From positions 1-5,326 of the forward strand of contig JAOQAL010000731.1 in NCBI GenBank assembly GCA_025963615.1: a stretch of 5,326 bases of DNA, written 5' to 3'. Shown here piece after piece: positions 1-5,326 of the stretch. Both the position numbers and the translations under genes were made by a program. The notes beneath the pieces were generated by a model. It saw only the letters and a list, made by a program, of their open reading frames with translations, had not been told where the DNA came from and did no database searches. Every line of letters begins with the position of its first letter. The stretch's first letter is position 1. The DNA is from Chitinophagaceae bacterium (GTDB lineage Bacteria > Bacteroidota > Bacteroidia > Chitinophagales > Chitinophagaceae).

Positions 1-1051
1 TTCTTCCATAGCAGACTATAAGGGTAATAAGAAAAACTTCATGCGCTTTCTTTGTTACCTGGGCGCTATAAGTTGCTCGCTCATGTTTTTCTTTGATAAG
101 AGCCATGTCGTCTTCGGATTGGTATGCTTTATGTTTGCCGCTATCGGATTTTATGGCAGCCAGGTATTTTACAATTCTTATTTACCCGAAATAGCGGCGG
201 AACAGGACCAGGACCGGATCAGCGCAAAGGGCTATACCTATGGTTATGTTGGCAGTGTGCTAATGCAACTGATTGCGTTTGCCATTGTCTTACTGATGCC
301 GGATAGTTCTTTACCATTAAAAATTACGTTCCTATTGGTGGGACTCTGGTGGATTGGCTTTGCCCAAATAACTTTCAAAATATTACCCATTAGCAGTAAA
401 ATCGAACGGAAAGCCCGGAAAAATGTTTTTATCAATGGGTTTCATGAACTGAAAATCGTATGGAAACAGCTTATTCACCTGCCGGTATTGAAAAGATTCC
501 TGCTGGCATTCTGGTTTTACAGCATGGGTGTACAAACCGTAATGCTTGTTGGAATTGATTTTGGTATTAAGGTAATTCATCTTGCGGACGCTAAACTTAT
601 TATAGCAGCGGTCGTAATACAATTAGTAGCTATCATCGGAGCCTATGGTATGTCGAAATTATCCAGGTTCTATGGCAATATACAAGTATTATTATGCACC
701 GTGGTGCTATGGATTGGAGTTTGCGTTACAGCTTATTTTATTACGACAGAAATTCAATTTTACATTCTGGCATCCCTGATAGGGTTGGTTATGGGAGGCA
801 TCCAGTCGTTAAGCCGTTCTACCTATTCCAAGCTGATGCCCGAAACAAAAGATACCGCATCGTTTTTCAGCTTTTATGATGTTACAGAAAAAATTGCGCT
901 TGTAATCGGGCTTTTCAGTTTTGGTCTTATAGAAGAATTATATTCCATGCGCAATTCTCTCCTGATTTTAATTGGGTTCTTTATATTGGGCTTCACTTTT
1001 CTATTATTGGCCTTGTTTGCAAAAAGTAATAACAAACTATCTGAACATTAA
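1..1051 (+). CDS. UMF1-family MFS transporter, Atg22-like (5'-truncated by window edge)
   Basis: This is an inner-membrane secondary transporter of the major facilitator superfamily, UMF1 (Atg22-like) branch; the substrate is not known. The frame is open from base 2, and the 13 codons before the first visible ATG (base 41) read SSIADYKGNKKNF. That matches the MFS motif A loop between TM2 and TM3, so the ATG at 41 is internal and TM1-2 lie off the window. About 349 residues are visible, against roughly 420-440 usual for the family. About ten hydrophobic segments follow, with a central basic loop (around SSKIERKARKN). Family-like signatures are FYNSYLPEIA, ISAKGYTYGYVGS, GGIQSLSRSTYSKLMPE and SFYDVTEKIA. 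It ends at TAA 1049-1051, five bases before the hydrolase gene, so the two are probably one operon. I am confident of the family and not of the function. Confidence 0.9.
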   Translation, partial: SSIADYKGNKKNFMRFLCYLGAISCSLMFFFDKSHVVFGLVCFMFAAIGFYGSQVFYNSYLPEIAAEQDQDRISAKGYTYGYVGSVLMQLIAFAIVLLMPDSSLPLKITFLLVGLWWIGFAQITFKILPISSKIERKARKNVFINGFHELKIVWKQLIHLPVLKRFLLAFWFYSMGVQTVMLVGIDFGIKVIHLADAKLIIAAVVIQLVAIIGAYGMSKLSRFYGNIQVLLCTVVLWIGVCVTAYFITTEIQFYILASLIGLVMGGIQSLSRSTYSKLMPETKDTASFFSFYDVTEKIALVIGLFSFGLIEELYSMRNSLLILIGFFILGFTFLLLALFAKSNNKLSEH

Positions 1052-1056
1052 TCTGC

Positions 1057-1965
1057 ATGAACTTATATTCGATCAATACTGGTTATTTCAAATTAGACGG
1101 TGGCGCCATGTTTGGCGTAGTGCCAAAAAGCATCTGGAATAAAATAAACCCGGCGGATAACAACAACATGTGCAGTTGGGCCCTTCGCTGCCTGCTTATC
1201 GAGGAAAACGACAAACTTATTTTAATTGATAATGGCATGGGCGATAAGCAGGATGCGAAATTCTTTGGTCATTATTACCTGCATGGCGATGACACATTGG
1301 ATAAATCACTTTTGCAATATGGTTTTCACCGCCATGATATTACCGATGTTATACTTACGCATCTTCACTTTGATCATTGCGGAGGAAGCATCATCCGTGA
1401 AGGGAATAAATTGGTTCCGGCATTTAAAAATGCAGTTTACTGGAGCAACAAAATCCATTGGGAATGGGCCGTCAATCCGAATGAAAGAGAAAAAGCATCG
1501 TTTTTAAAAGAAAATATTTTACCCATAGCGGAGAGTGGCCAACTACAATTTGTTGATATTGGGCTCCCGTCGACAGGCGGGATGGCAGCTGACAATGCGG
1601 CGAATTCAAAGATTGGCAATTCCCCATGGCCCCTTGCAAACTGGGACTTGCCTTCACTCTCACTAAGAATTGTACAGGGTCATACCCAAGGCATGATGCT
1701 TCCACAAATAAAATTCAAGGGTAAAACGCTTGTTTTTATGGCCGATCTCCTGCCTTCGCAAGGCCATATACCCATTCCCTATATAATGGCTTATGATATG
1801 TTTCCCCTGACCAGCCTGAATGAAAAACAATTCTTCTTACAGGAAGCGCTTGAAAATGATTATATACTCTTCTTTGAACATGATCCTCAATTTGAATGCT
1901 GCAACCTGCAACAAACAGAAAGGGGCATTCGCGCAAAAGATTTTTTTAAAATAGCGGAAATTTAA
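1057..1965 (+). CDS. MBL-fold metallo-hydrolase
   Basis: This 302-residue protein is a metallo-beta-lactamase-fold hydrolase, predicted cytoplasmic because there is no signal peptide. The full two-metal ligand set is visible: H102, H104, D106 and H107 in THLHFDHCGG, H209 in VQGHTQG, D230 in FMADLLPS and H275 in FEHDP. D58 in LIDNGMG fits the conserved Asp of the N-terminal half. The layout resembles the lactonase/general hydrolase branch of the superfamily (AttM/AiiA-like), but members also cleave thioesters, phosphodiesters and other esters, so the substrate cannot be read from sequence. Between H107 and H209, residues about 172-196 form a Gly/Ala/Asn/Ser-rich stretch that looks like a loop insertion. 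The ATG at 1057 is five bases after the transporter stop. There is no clear Shine-Dalgarno sequence, which is usual for Bacteroidota. Co-transcription with the transporter is inferred from the spacing. Confidence 0.92.
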   Translation: MNLYSINTGYFKLDGGAMFGVVPKSIWNKINPADNNNMCSWALRCLLIEENDKLILIDNGMGDKQDAKFFGHYYLHGDDTLDKSLLQYGFHRHDITDVILTHLHFDHCGGSIIREGNKLVPAFKNAVYWSNKIHWEWAVNPNEREKASFLKENILPIAESGQLQFVDIGLPSTGGMAADNAANSKIGNSPWPLANWDLPSLSLRIVQGHTQGMMLPQIKFKGKTLVFMADLLPSQGHIPIPYIMAYDMFPLTSLNEKQFFLQEALENDYILFFEHDPQFECCNLQQTERGIRAKDFFKIAEI

Positions 1966-2070
1966 ACGTCCGGTGGTTTTGTTGCCTTGCTATTGCTGAT
2001 TCCGGTCAGGGGTTTAACAGGATGGCCGGAGGCAGGCGAGTTTATGGTATTTGGTTATAGATTACTGTGC

Positions 2071-2080
2071 CGGGCTATCG
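2071..2080 (+). repeat. 10-bp direct repeat CGGGCTATCG, copy 1
   Basis: CGGGCTATCG here recurs exactly at 2486-2495, about 415 bp away, on either side of the palindrome cluster. The core CTATCG is related to the TATCGGGA arms of that cluster, so this is probably a decayed half of the same palindrome family. Chance is possible for a 10-mer. Confidence 0.35.
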
Positions 2081-2250
2081 CATTAGCGTCAGGGTAAAAA
2101 ATATTCACATCGGTATAAAAGCAAGCTGGGCAAAGATTTGAAAAGGAAAATGGCTTTAAATCAAACCGAAGGTCAATATGACCACCATTCATTTTTAAAT
2201 CCTCGTTGAGCTTTCGGATATCTTATGAGCTTTTGGTTGTTCTTTCTCTT

Positions 2251-2277
2251 ACTATTTTTTGTGGAAAAAAAAGTAGT
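2251..2277. repeat. A/T-rich imperfect inverted repeat
   Basis: The left arm ACTATTTTTT (2251-2260) and right arm (A8 from 2265, then GTAGT to 2277) pair around the loop GTGG, with a one-to-three-base bulge. The element abuts the first TCCCG palindrome directly. From memory, TTACTTTTT/AAAAAGTAA inverted repeats of this kind recur between genes in Bacteroidota, but I could not verify this copy by search. Confidence 0.5.
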
Positions 2278-2294
2278 CCCGATAGTCACCGGGA
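2265..2294 (-). terminator. Second possible minus-strand hairpin plus T-tract
   Basis: On the minus strand, the stem TCCCG/CGGGA (2294-2277) is followed by CTAC and then eight T (2272-2265). It lies directly downstream of the previous hairpin/T-tract unit and repeats its design with a weaker stem of five pairs. It could act as a back-up terminator for leftward transcription, or simply be a second repeat copy. Confidence 0.3.
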
Positions 2295-2387
2295 TCTGCG
2301 ACAAAAAAACTCCCGACGATTATCGGGAAAAACCCTGCCGGCCGGGAATACGCCCTCCCGATAAAAAATCGGGACCGGACGGTTCCC
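2277..2387. repeat. Cluster of TCCCGA/TCGGGA palindromes (REP-like)
   Basis: Several related palindromes lie within 111 bp. The first is TCCCG (2277-2281) with CGGGA (2290-2294). The second is TCCCGA (2311-2316) with TCGGGA (2323-2328), loop of six. The third is TCCCGAT (2356-2362) with ATCGGGA (2368-2374), a perfect 7-bp stem around a loop of five A. Between the second and third sits the 8-bp palindrome CCGGCCGG (2338-2345). GGGACC..GGTTCCC (2371-2387) can form an alternative imperfect stem. A lone arm TATCGGGA occurs at 2491-2498. The shared arm sequence indicates one repeat family rather than chance hairpins. It resembles REP/BIME-type extragenic palindromes in layout; that parallel is an inference. 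Confidence 0.72.
2303..2328 (-). terminator. Possible intrinsic terminator, minus strand
   Basis: Read on the minus strand, the stem TCCCGA/TCGGGA (2328-2311, six-base loop) is followed after one base by seven T (2309-2303), the classic hairpin plus U-tract arrangement. A transcript leaving the DUF3108 gene (stop at 2857) would reach it after about 530 nt. The large distance, and the fact that the hairpin belongs to a repeat family, lower confidence that it is the operon's dedicated terminator. Confidence 0.4.
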
Positions 2388-2485
2388 TGATGAGGCTTTT
2401 GTGCTCCTGTGACTTCAACATTATATCGCTACTCCCCTTGACAGCACACAACAAACTTGCTATCAAAATTAACTTGACGCCAATG

Positions 2486-2495
2486 CGGGCTATCG
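2486..2495 (+). repeat. 10-bp direct repeat CGGGCTATCG, copy 2
   Basis: Exact second copy of the 10-mer at 2071-2080. Here it continues into GGGAT, giving the full arm TATCGGGA (2491-2498) of the palindrome family without an opposite arm nearby. Confidence 0.35.
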
Positions 2496-2803
2496 GGATC
2501 ATTTTCTTTGTGGATTGAAGTTCATAATGAGTCGCATTGCCACCCTGCATAACCTACCGTGTACCCACAAGAATGGCAAGGTAATGGCGAAAACGCATTC
2601 GGGCCAGGGTTAAGTCTATTGTTTTCAGGAGGCTGCTACGGAGCCGCAACATCAACTTACGATCGTCTATAAACAGGAAGTCTCTCTGAGACTGGCAGAA
2701 ATCATCTACATAATCGTTTCATTTGCTTTACCCAGTCAAAGAACATGAAGAGTTTTCTTTAACCTGTGAAGATTGGCCTTTGCAAAGAATGTGGGTGATT
2801 GGT

Positions 2804-2848
2804 GGGCCTGCATAGCCGGATTACAGAATCTTAAAACATTACAGGCCC
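2804..2848. repeat. Long-loop inverted repeat just past the DUF3108 gene
   Basis: GGGCCTG (2804-2810) and CAGGCCC (2842-2848) form a perfect 7-bp stem enclosing 31 bases. Inside, GATT (2819-2822) and AATC (2827-2830) form a small nested stem around ACAG. It begins eight bases past the DUF3108 stop (2857) on the minus strand, so it could cap or stabilise the 3' end of that mRNA. No T tract follows on either strand, so it is not a canonical intrinsic terminator. Confidence 0.4.
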
Positions 2849-2856
2849 GGATCCAA

Positions 2857-3669
2857 CTATCCGCCGCGAAGTTTTAATAAAGAAGATAAAGGATAGCGCA
2901 GGTTTTTATTGCCCATCATATCAACTTTGACAGTTCCTACCGATATAGGACTTTCAATACGCACCGGTATATGGTTCCCATCATCTGATACCCATACCGT
3001 CATTTTTTCCCCGCCTTCAAAAATGGTTCCCTTCACTAACAGCGGTTTGAATTTTATCGCTCTGAATTTTCCGTATTTTGTTTTTACTGTTTCTTTTCCA
3101 AGGTAGCGGATATACATATTGTACACTTCATCATCAAGGAACATATTGAAAGGTATTTTATCGTCTACTTTGTATTTATTGAAATCAATATTCCGGGCAT
3201 AATACACCGCACTGATAATATCCTGTACGCAATCAGGAACTTTATAAACCCCTTTCGTCGTTACCGCCGTGTTTACGCTGCTATTGAACGTCACATTCTC
3301 GTATTTTTTATAGCCGCCCTCATTCACATTCCTTAAAAATTTCAGTGGTTCCATGGTAGCGGTATCAATAAAAGATTCATATTTATCCCTTACTTTAAAG
3401 ATCCAGTCATAAGAAGGATTGGTTTTCCCTTCCCCGCTTACGTGGTAAACGGGACGGTTATTCATTTTTTCAAGGGTCGCGGAAAAAACAGCCGTGCCTG
3501 CATTTACATAAATGCCTGCTACATTATAATAGACTACATAACTAATCTGCTCATCGGCCTGGAAAGATGTATTTTTTAAACCGCAGAAATTCTGGAAGGG
3601 TGCTTCCGCTTTTGTAGAAAAGGCCATCAATCCCAAACTTACTATGCTCAATATCCTAAGTATCTTCAT
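2857..3669 (-). CDS. DUF3108 exported (periplasmic) protein
   Basis: This 270-residue protein has a typical Sec signal peptide: basic MKILR, a hydrophobic core through about residue 17, and a likely cleavage after KAEA (residue 23). The mature part fits the DUF3108 family: an N-terminal FQADEQISYVVYYNVAGIYVNAG stretch read in pieces at 37-58, SYDWIFKVRDKYESF at 86-100, DIISAVYYAR at 150-159, and a C-terminal VWVSDDGNHIPVRIES / VGTVKVDM segment at 225-251. Most of it should be beta-strand-rich, lying in the periplasm. The mature part has two cysteines, C29 and C147, which may form a disulfide. Its molecular role is unknown. The ATG at 3669 lies inside the last codons of the flippase-like gene (14-bp overlap), so translational coupling is likely and a shared envelope function is the natural inference. 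The stop is TAG. Confidence 0.88.
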   Translation of the reverse strand: MKILRILSIVSLGLMAFSTKAEAPFQNFCGLKNTSFQADEQISYVVYYNVAGIYVNAGTAVFSATLEKMNNRPVYHVSGEGKTNPSYDWIFKVRDKYESFIDTATMEPLKFLRNVNEGGYKKYENVTFNSSVNTAVTTKGVYKVPDCVQDIISAVYYARNIDFNKYKVDDKIPFNMFLDDEVYNMYIRYLGKETVKTKYGKFRAIKFKPLLVKGTIFEGGEKMTVWVSDDGNHIPVRIESPISVGTVKVDMMGNKNLRYPLSSLLKLRGG

Positions 3670-4645
3670 TCCTGTTCTTGAAAATTTTAATGCCTAAAAT
3701 TAATAAACTGCCTGCTAAAGCCGGAATAATAAGATTGATAAACCATACTGTTATCGTTGTTAACCCGATTCCCAGTTCATTGGTTGTCAGCAATCCGAAG
3801 ATTTTTAAAGCAACCGTACTGCGTTGAACCACCTCAAGCAATGCTATTGTCGGGATAATTGCCAATAGCAGGAACGTAATGCTGGTTGCCCAAAAACCCT
3901 GCCACCAGCCTATTTCCACACCAAATAAACGAAAGAGCAGATAATATTGTATGCCAAATACAAAAAATCTTATTACGGATAAAGACAGCAACTGCAAAAG
4001 CATCGTTGCATTGATATTTTCTATTGCATTTATAAGATAAGCATACCGGCTGATTCCCGGGATGCGGTCAATCCATTTAACAAGCCAAGATAAGCGAAAA
4101 TAAAAAACTGTTAAAAATAGTAACACGGCGGTAATTCCATATAAAAGTACTTTTACCCAAAACCCCGAAACGAATTCAGCGGCATAAATTTCAGGCATCA
4201 TGTAAATAAGTCCTGTAATCCCCATAACTAAGGTAACGATCAACTGGCTCATGCTGCAAATAATGGAAAGCGAAATAGCCCGCAGGCGGTTTCCCTCTTG
4301 CATATACATTACACGACCAACATATTCACCAACCCGGTTCGGGGTGCTGACCGAAAATGAAACGCCTGATAAAATTGCCTTGAATGCCCTCCCAAAACTT
4401 ATGGACTGAATCTTATTAACGGCTAGTTTCCATTTCCAGGCTTCAATGCTCCAGTTTAAACCCATTAACAGCATAACAAAAACAAAATTCCATAATAACG
4501 GGCTGTGAAATGACTCCGAAATATGTTGCCACGACAAAGAAAGATTTGACTGGTGACGGATTTGATTATAAATTGACCATGATAACCATACAAACAATAC
4601 AGGACCTAAAAAATAGTTGACAAAGATTTTGATATTTTTGTTCAT
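3656..4645 (-). CDS. Flippase-like / LPG-synthase-TM family membrane protein
   Basis: This 329-residue integral membrane protein belongs to the lysylphosphatidylglycerol synthase transmembrane (flippase-like) family. Relatives include the flippase half of MprF and many uncharacterised proteins linked to lipid or glycolipid movement. About eight hydrophobic segments are visible near 9-26, 50-67, 89-100, 124-147, 163-183, 216-240, 250-275 and 295-318. The signature STPNRVGEYVGR at about 100-111, followed by an amphipathic stretch and LSIICSMSQL, fits the conserved core. There is no soluble synthase domain, so aminoacyl transfer is not expected. I chose the ATG at 4645 (MNKNIK); the ATG at 4651 (MRMNKN) is equally possible. 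The frame stays open to an ATG at 4756, but that would overlap the start and catalytic Asp region of divergent ruvC by about 80 bp, so I reject it. The gene overlaps the DUF3108 gene by 14 bp. Substrate unknown. Confidence 0.85.
   Translation of the reverse strand: MNKNIKIFVNYFLGPVLFVWLSWSIYNQIRHQSNLSLSWQHISESFHSPLLWNFVFVMLLMGLNWSIEAWKWKLAVNKIQSISFGRAFKAILSGVSFSVSTPNRVGEYVGRVMYMQEGNRLRAISLSIICSMSQLIVTLVMGITGLIYMMPEIYAAEFVSGFWVKVLLYGITAVLLFLTVFYFRLSWLVKWIDRIPGISRYAYLINAIENINATMLLQLLSLSVIRFFVFGIQYYLLFRLFGVEIGWWQGFWATSITFLLLAIIPTIALLEVVQRSTVALKIFGLLTTNELGIGLTTITVWFINLIIPALAGSLLILGIKIFKNRNEDT
4633..4640 (+). promoter_or_regulatory. Candidate Bacteroidota -7 box for ruvC
   Basis: TATTTTTG matches the TAnnTTTG -7 consensus of Bacteroidota housekeeping promoters and lies 35 bases before the TTG start of ruvC, giving an expected leader of roughly 25-30 nt. 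It sits inside the first codons of the divergent flippase-like gene. The nearest upstream TTG (4617-4619) is only 13 bases away, shorter than the usual spacing of about 19-21, so the -33 element is not convincing. Confidence 0.35.
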
Positions 4646-4675
4646 CCTCATTAACCGGTAAAAATACAGACCTCT

Positions 4676-5236
4676 TTGCAAAAGCCTTCTAAAATAATTC
4701 TTGGTATTGATCCCGGCACGCTGGTTATGGGATATGGCATTATTGAAGTACACCACAACAAAATTGTTTTAAAGGAAATGGGTAGCTTAAAATTGTCGGG
4801 CAAAAAAGACCATTATGAAAGATTACAACTGATTCATTATGCCGTTGAACAACTAATACAAAAACATGCCCCGCACGAATTTGCCATTGAAGCCCCTTTT
4901 TTTGGAAAGAATGTACAGAGTATGCTGAAATTGGGAAGGGCGCAGGGTGTAGCCATTGCAGCAGCCATGAGTGCATCATTACCCGTGACAGAATATTCGC
5001 CCAAAAAAATAAAACAATCCATTACCGGGAATGGGAATGCTGATAAAGGCCAGGTATGGCAAATGCTACAGCGGATGGTTCTTGTAAAAACAGAGCCAAA
5101 ATACCTGGATGCATCCGACGCCCTGGCAGTAGCTATCTGTCATCATTTTCAGACTTCTTCCGCCGTTCAGCTAAATAGTAAAAAAGTAAATGGCTGGGAA
5201 GACTTTATCGCTAAAAATCCGCAACGGGTGAAATAG
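4676..5236 (+). CDS. ruvC: Crossover junction endodeoxyribonuclease RuvC
   Basis: RuvC is the dimeric Holliday junction resolvase that cuts recombination intermediates symmetrically, working with the RuvAB branch-migration motor. The protein has 186 residues, close to the roughly 173 of E. coli RuvC. All four acidic metal ligands are present: D12 in GIDPGT, E72 in AIEAPFFGKN, and D145 and D148 in LDASDALAVA. The lysine-rich SPKKIKQSITGNGNADKGQV segment (108-127) matches the DNA-contacting region. The start is assigned to TTG at 4676. Upstream in frame there is no ATG or GTG before the TAA at 4652-4654, and only 11 residues precede the catalytic Asp. The C-terminal tail beyond about 165 is a lineage-specific extension. 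The gene is divergent from the flippase-like gene with 24-30 bp between starts. ruvA and ruvB are not in the window. It ends at TAG, directly before the heptamer array. Confidence 0.95.
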   Translation: MQKPSKIILGIDPGTLVMGYGIIEVHHNKIVLKEMGSLKLSGKKDHYERLQLIHYAVEQLIQKHAPHEFAIEAPFFGKNVQSMLKLGRAQGVAIAAAMSASLPVTEYSPKKIKQSITGNGNADKGQVWQMLQRMVLVKTEPKYLDASDALAVAICHHFQTSSAVQLNSKKVNGWEDFIAKNPQRVK

Positions 5237-5240
5237 GAGG

Positions 5241-5317
5241 TGGATGCTGGGGGATGGATACTAGATGCTGGATACTAGAGGATGCTGGATGCAGGATGCT
5301 AGATGGGGGCTGGATCA
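5241..5317 (+). repeat. Degenerate 7-bp tandem repeat (TGGATGC/TAGATGC/TGGATAC)
   Basis: Seventy-seven bases, eleven heptads, begin four bases after the ruvC stop. Units include TGGATGC at 5241, TGGATAC at 5255, TAGATGC at 5262, TGGATAC at 5269, TGGATGC at 5286, AGGATGC at 5293 and TGGATCA at 5311. The TGGA phase slips by three bases near 5280 and by four near 5307, restoring the original register. The plus strand is G-rich, and several GG runs could in principle form a weak two-tier quadruplex. The array stops about nine bases from the window edge, where the sequence turns A/T-rich, so more units could lie beyond. No coding role is apparent. Confidence 0.8.
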
Positions 5318-5326
5318 ATATATTTT

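Larger units (their letters stand above)
1966..2856. other. 891-bp convergent intergenic region without a convincing gene
   Basis: This gap separates the 3' ends of the transporter/hydrolase unit (+) and the flippase-like/DUF3108 unit (-). The only long open frame (2225-2518, +) runs straight through palindromic repeats and has no recognisable domain, so I do not call it. Short open stretches exist at 2055-2192 (-), 2527-2613 (+) and 2553-2672 (+), none with clear support. Structured elements are listed separately: the A/T hairpin at 2251-2277, the TCCCGA palindromes at 2277-2387 and a long-loop inverted repeat at 2804-2848. Small perfect palindromes also occur: GGTCA-ATA-TGACC at 2171-2183, GTCTC-TCT-GAGAC at 2680-2692 and CTTTGCAAAG at 2778-2787. 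I saw no tRNA-like T-arm and no rRNA-like segment. An unusually long gap for two convergent housekeeping units suggests accumulated repeat debris or a decayed gene. Confidence 0.75.

Noticed and set aside
41..43. ATG at 41 as the true start of the transporter
   Set aside because: The frame is open to base 2, and the preceding residues match the MFS motif A loop, so the gene begins left of the window.
2171..2183. Palindrome GGTCA-ATA-TGACC as an operator
   Set aside because: It lies between convergent 3' ends with no promoter or gene start nearby, so an operator role is unsupported.
2055..2192. 45-residue minus-strand frame (MNGGHIDL..) with a CPAC pair
   Set aside because: No recognisable family, no start signal, and other frames in the same stretch are also open for short spans. 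It is kept only as a possible decay remnant.
2225..2518. 97-codon open frame on the plus strand starting MSFWLFF
   Set aside because: It reads through the A/T hairpin and all the TCCCGA palindromes, gives Lys/Pro/Gly-rich text with no domain, and its hydrophobic start is produced by the T-rich hairpin arm. It is most likely a chance frame.
2527..2613. 28-residue plus-strand frame beginning MSRIATLHN
   Set aside because: It is short and unsupported, and it overlaps another equally open frame (2553-2672), so the sequence does not favour either.
1966..2856. tRNA, small RNA or riboswitch in the long gap
   Set aside because: No cloverleaf arms or T-loop consensus were seen, and the region is at the 3' ends of both operons, where a riboswitch is not expected.
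4652..4756. N-terminal extension of the flippase-like protein to an ATG at 4756
   Set aside because: The extra 37 residues are antisense to the first part of ruvC, are not hydrophobic, and do not resemble the family N-terminus. The ATG at 4645 or 4651 fits the first membrane segment better.
5237..5326. CRISPR array or attachment site at the right edge
   Set aside because: Repeats are 7 bp, contiguous and without unique spacers, so this is a simple tandem repeat. No integrase or tRNA is near.

Overview
The window looks like ordinary chromosomal DNA from a member of the Bacteroidota, most likely a relative of the Chitinophagaceae. This is inferred from protein character (a UMF1-type transporter, a DUF3108 exported protein, a RuvC with the GIDPGTLVMGYG signature), moderate to low GC, absence of clear Shine-Dalgarno sequences, a TAnnTTTG-type promoter box, and intergenic palindromes built on TCCCGAT/ATCGGGA. 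No database search was possible, so the family assignment is tentative.

Layout. Positions 1-1051 (+) hold the 3' part of a UMF1/Atg22-like major facilitator transporter whose start lies left of the window. Five bases later comes a complete MBL-fold metallo-hydrolase (1057-1965, +), probably co-transcribed with it. Positions 1966-2856 form an 891-bp gap between two convergent transcription units. I find no convincing gene there, but it contains a cluster of palindromes, two of which are followed by T tracts on the minus strand like intrinsic terminators. On the minus strand, a multi-pass membrane protein of the LPG-synthase-TM/flippase-like family (4645-3656) is followed, with a 14-bp overlap, by a DUF3108 exported protein (3669-2857). 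Divergently, with only about 24-30 bp between start codons, ruvC (4676-5236, +) encodes the Holliday junction resolvase and probably starts at TTG. The right edge (5241-5317) is a degenerate 7-bp tandem repeat of the TGGATGC type.

How the genes relate. The transporter and hydrolase pair suggests a small uptake or export plus hydrolysis unit of unknown substrate. The flippase-like protein and DUF3108 protein are translationally coupled and probably act together in the cell envelope. RuvC is a housekeeping recombination gene; its shared start region with the flippase-like gene forces each promoter into the neighbour's 5' coding end. I see no defence system, prophage, CRISPR array, complete insertion sequence or RNA gene. 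The most interesting material is non-coding: the palindrome cluster and the heptamer array.
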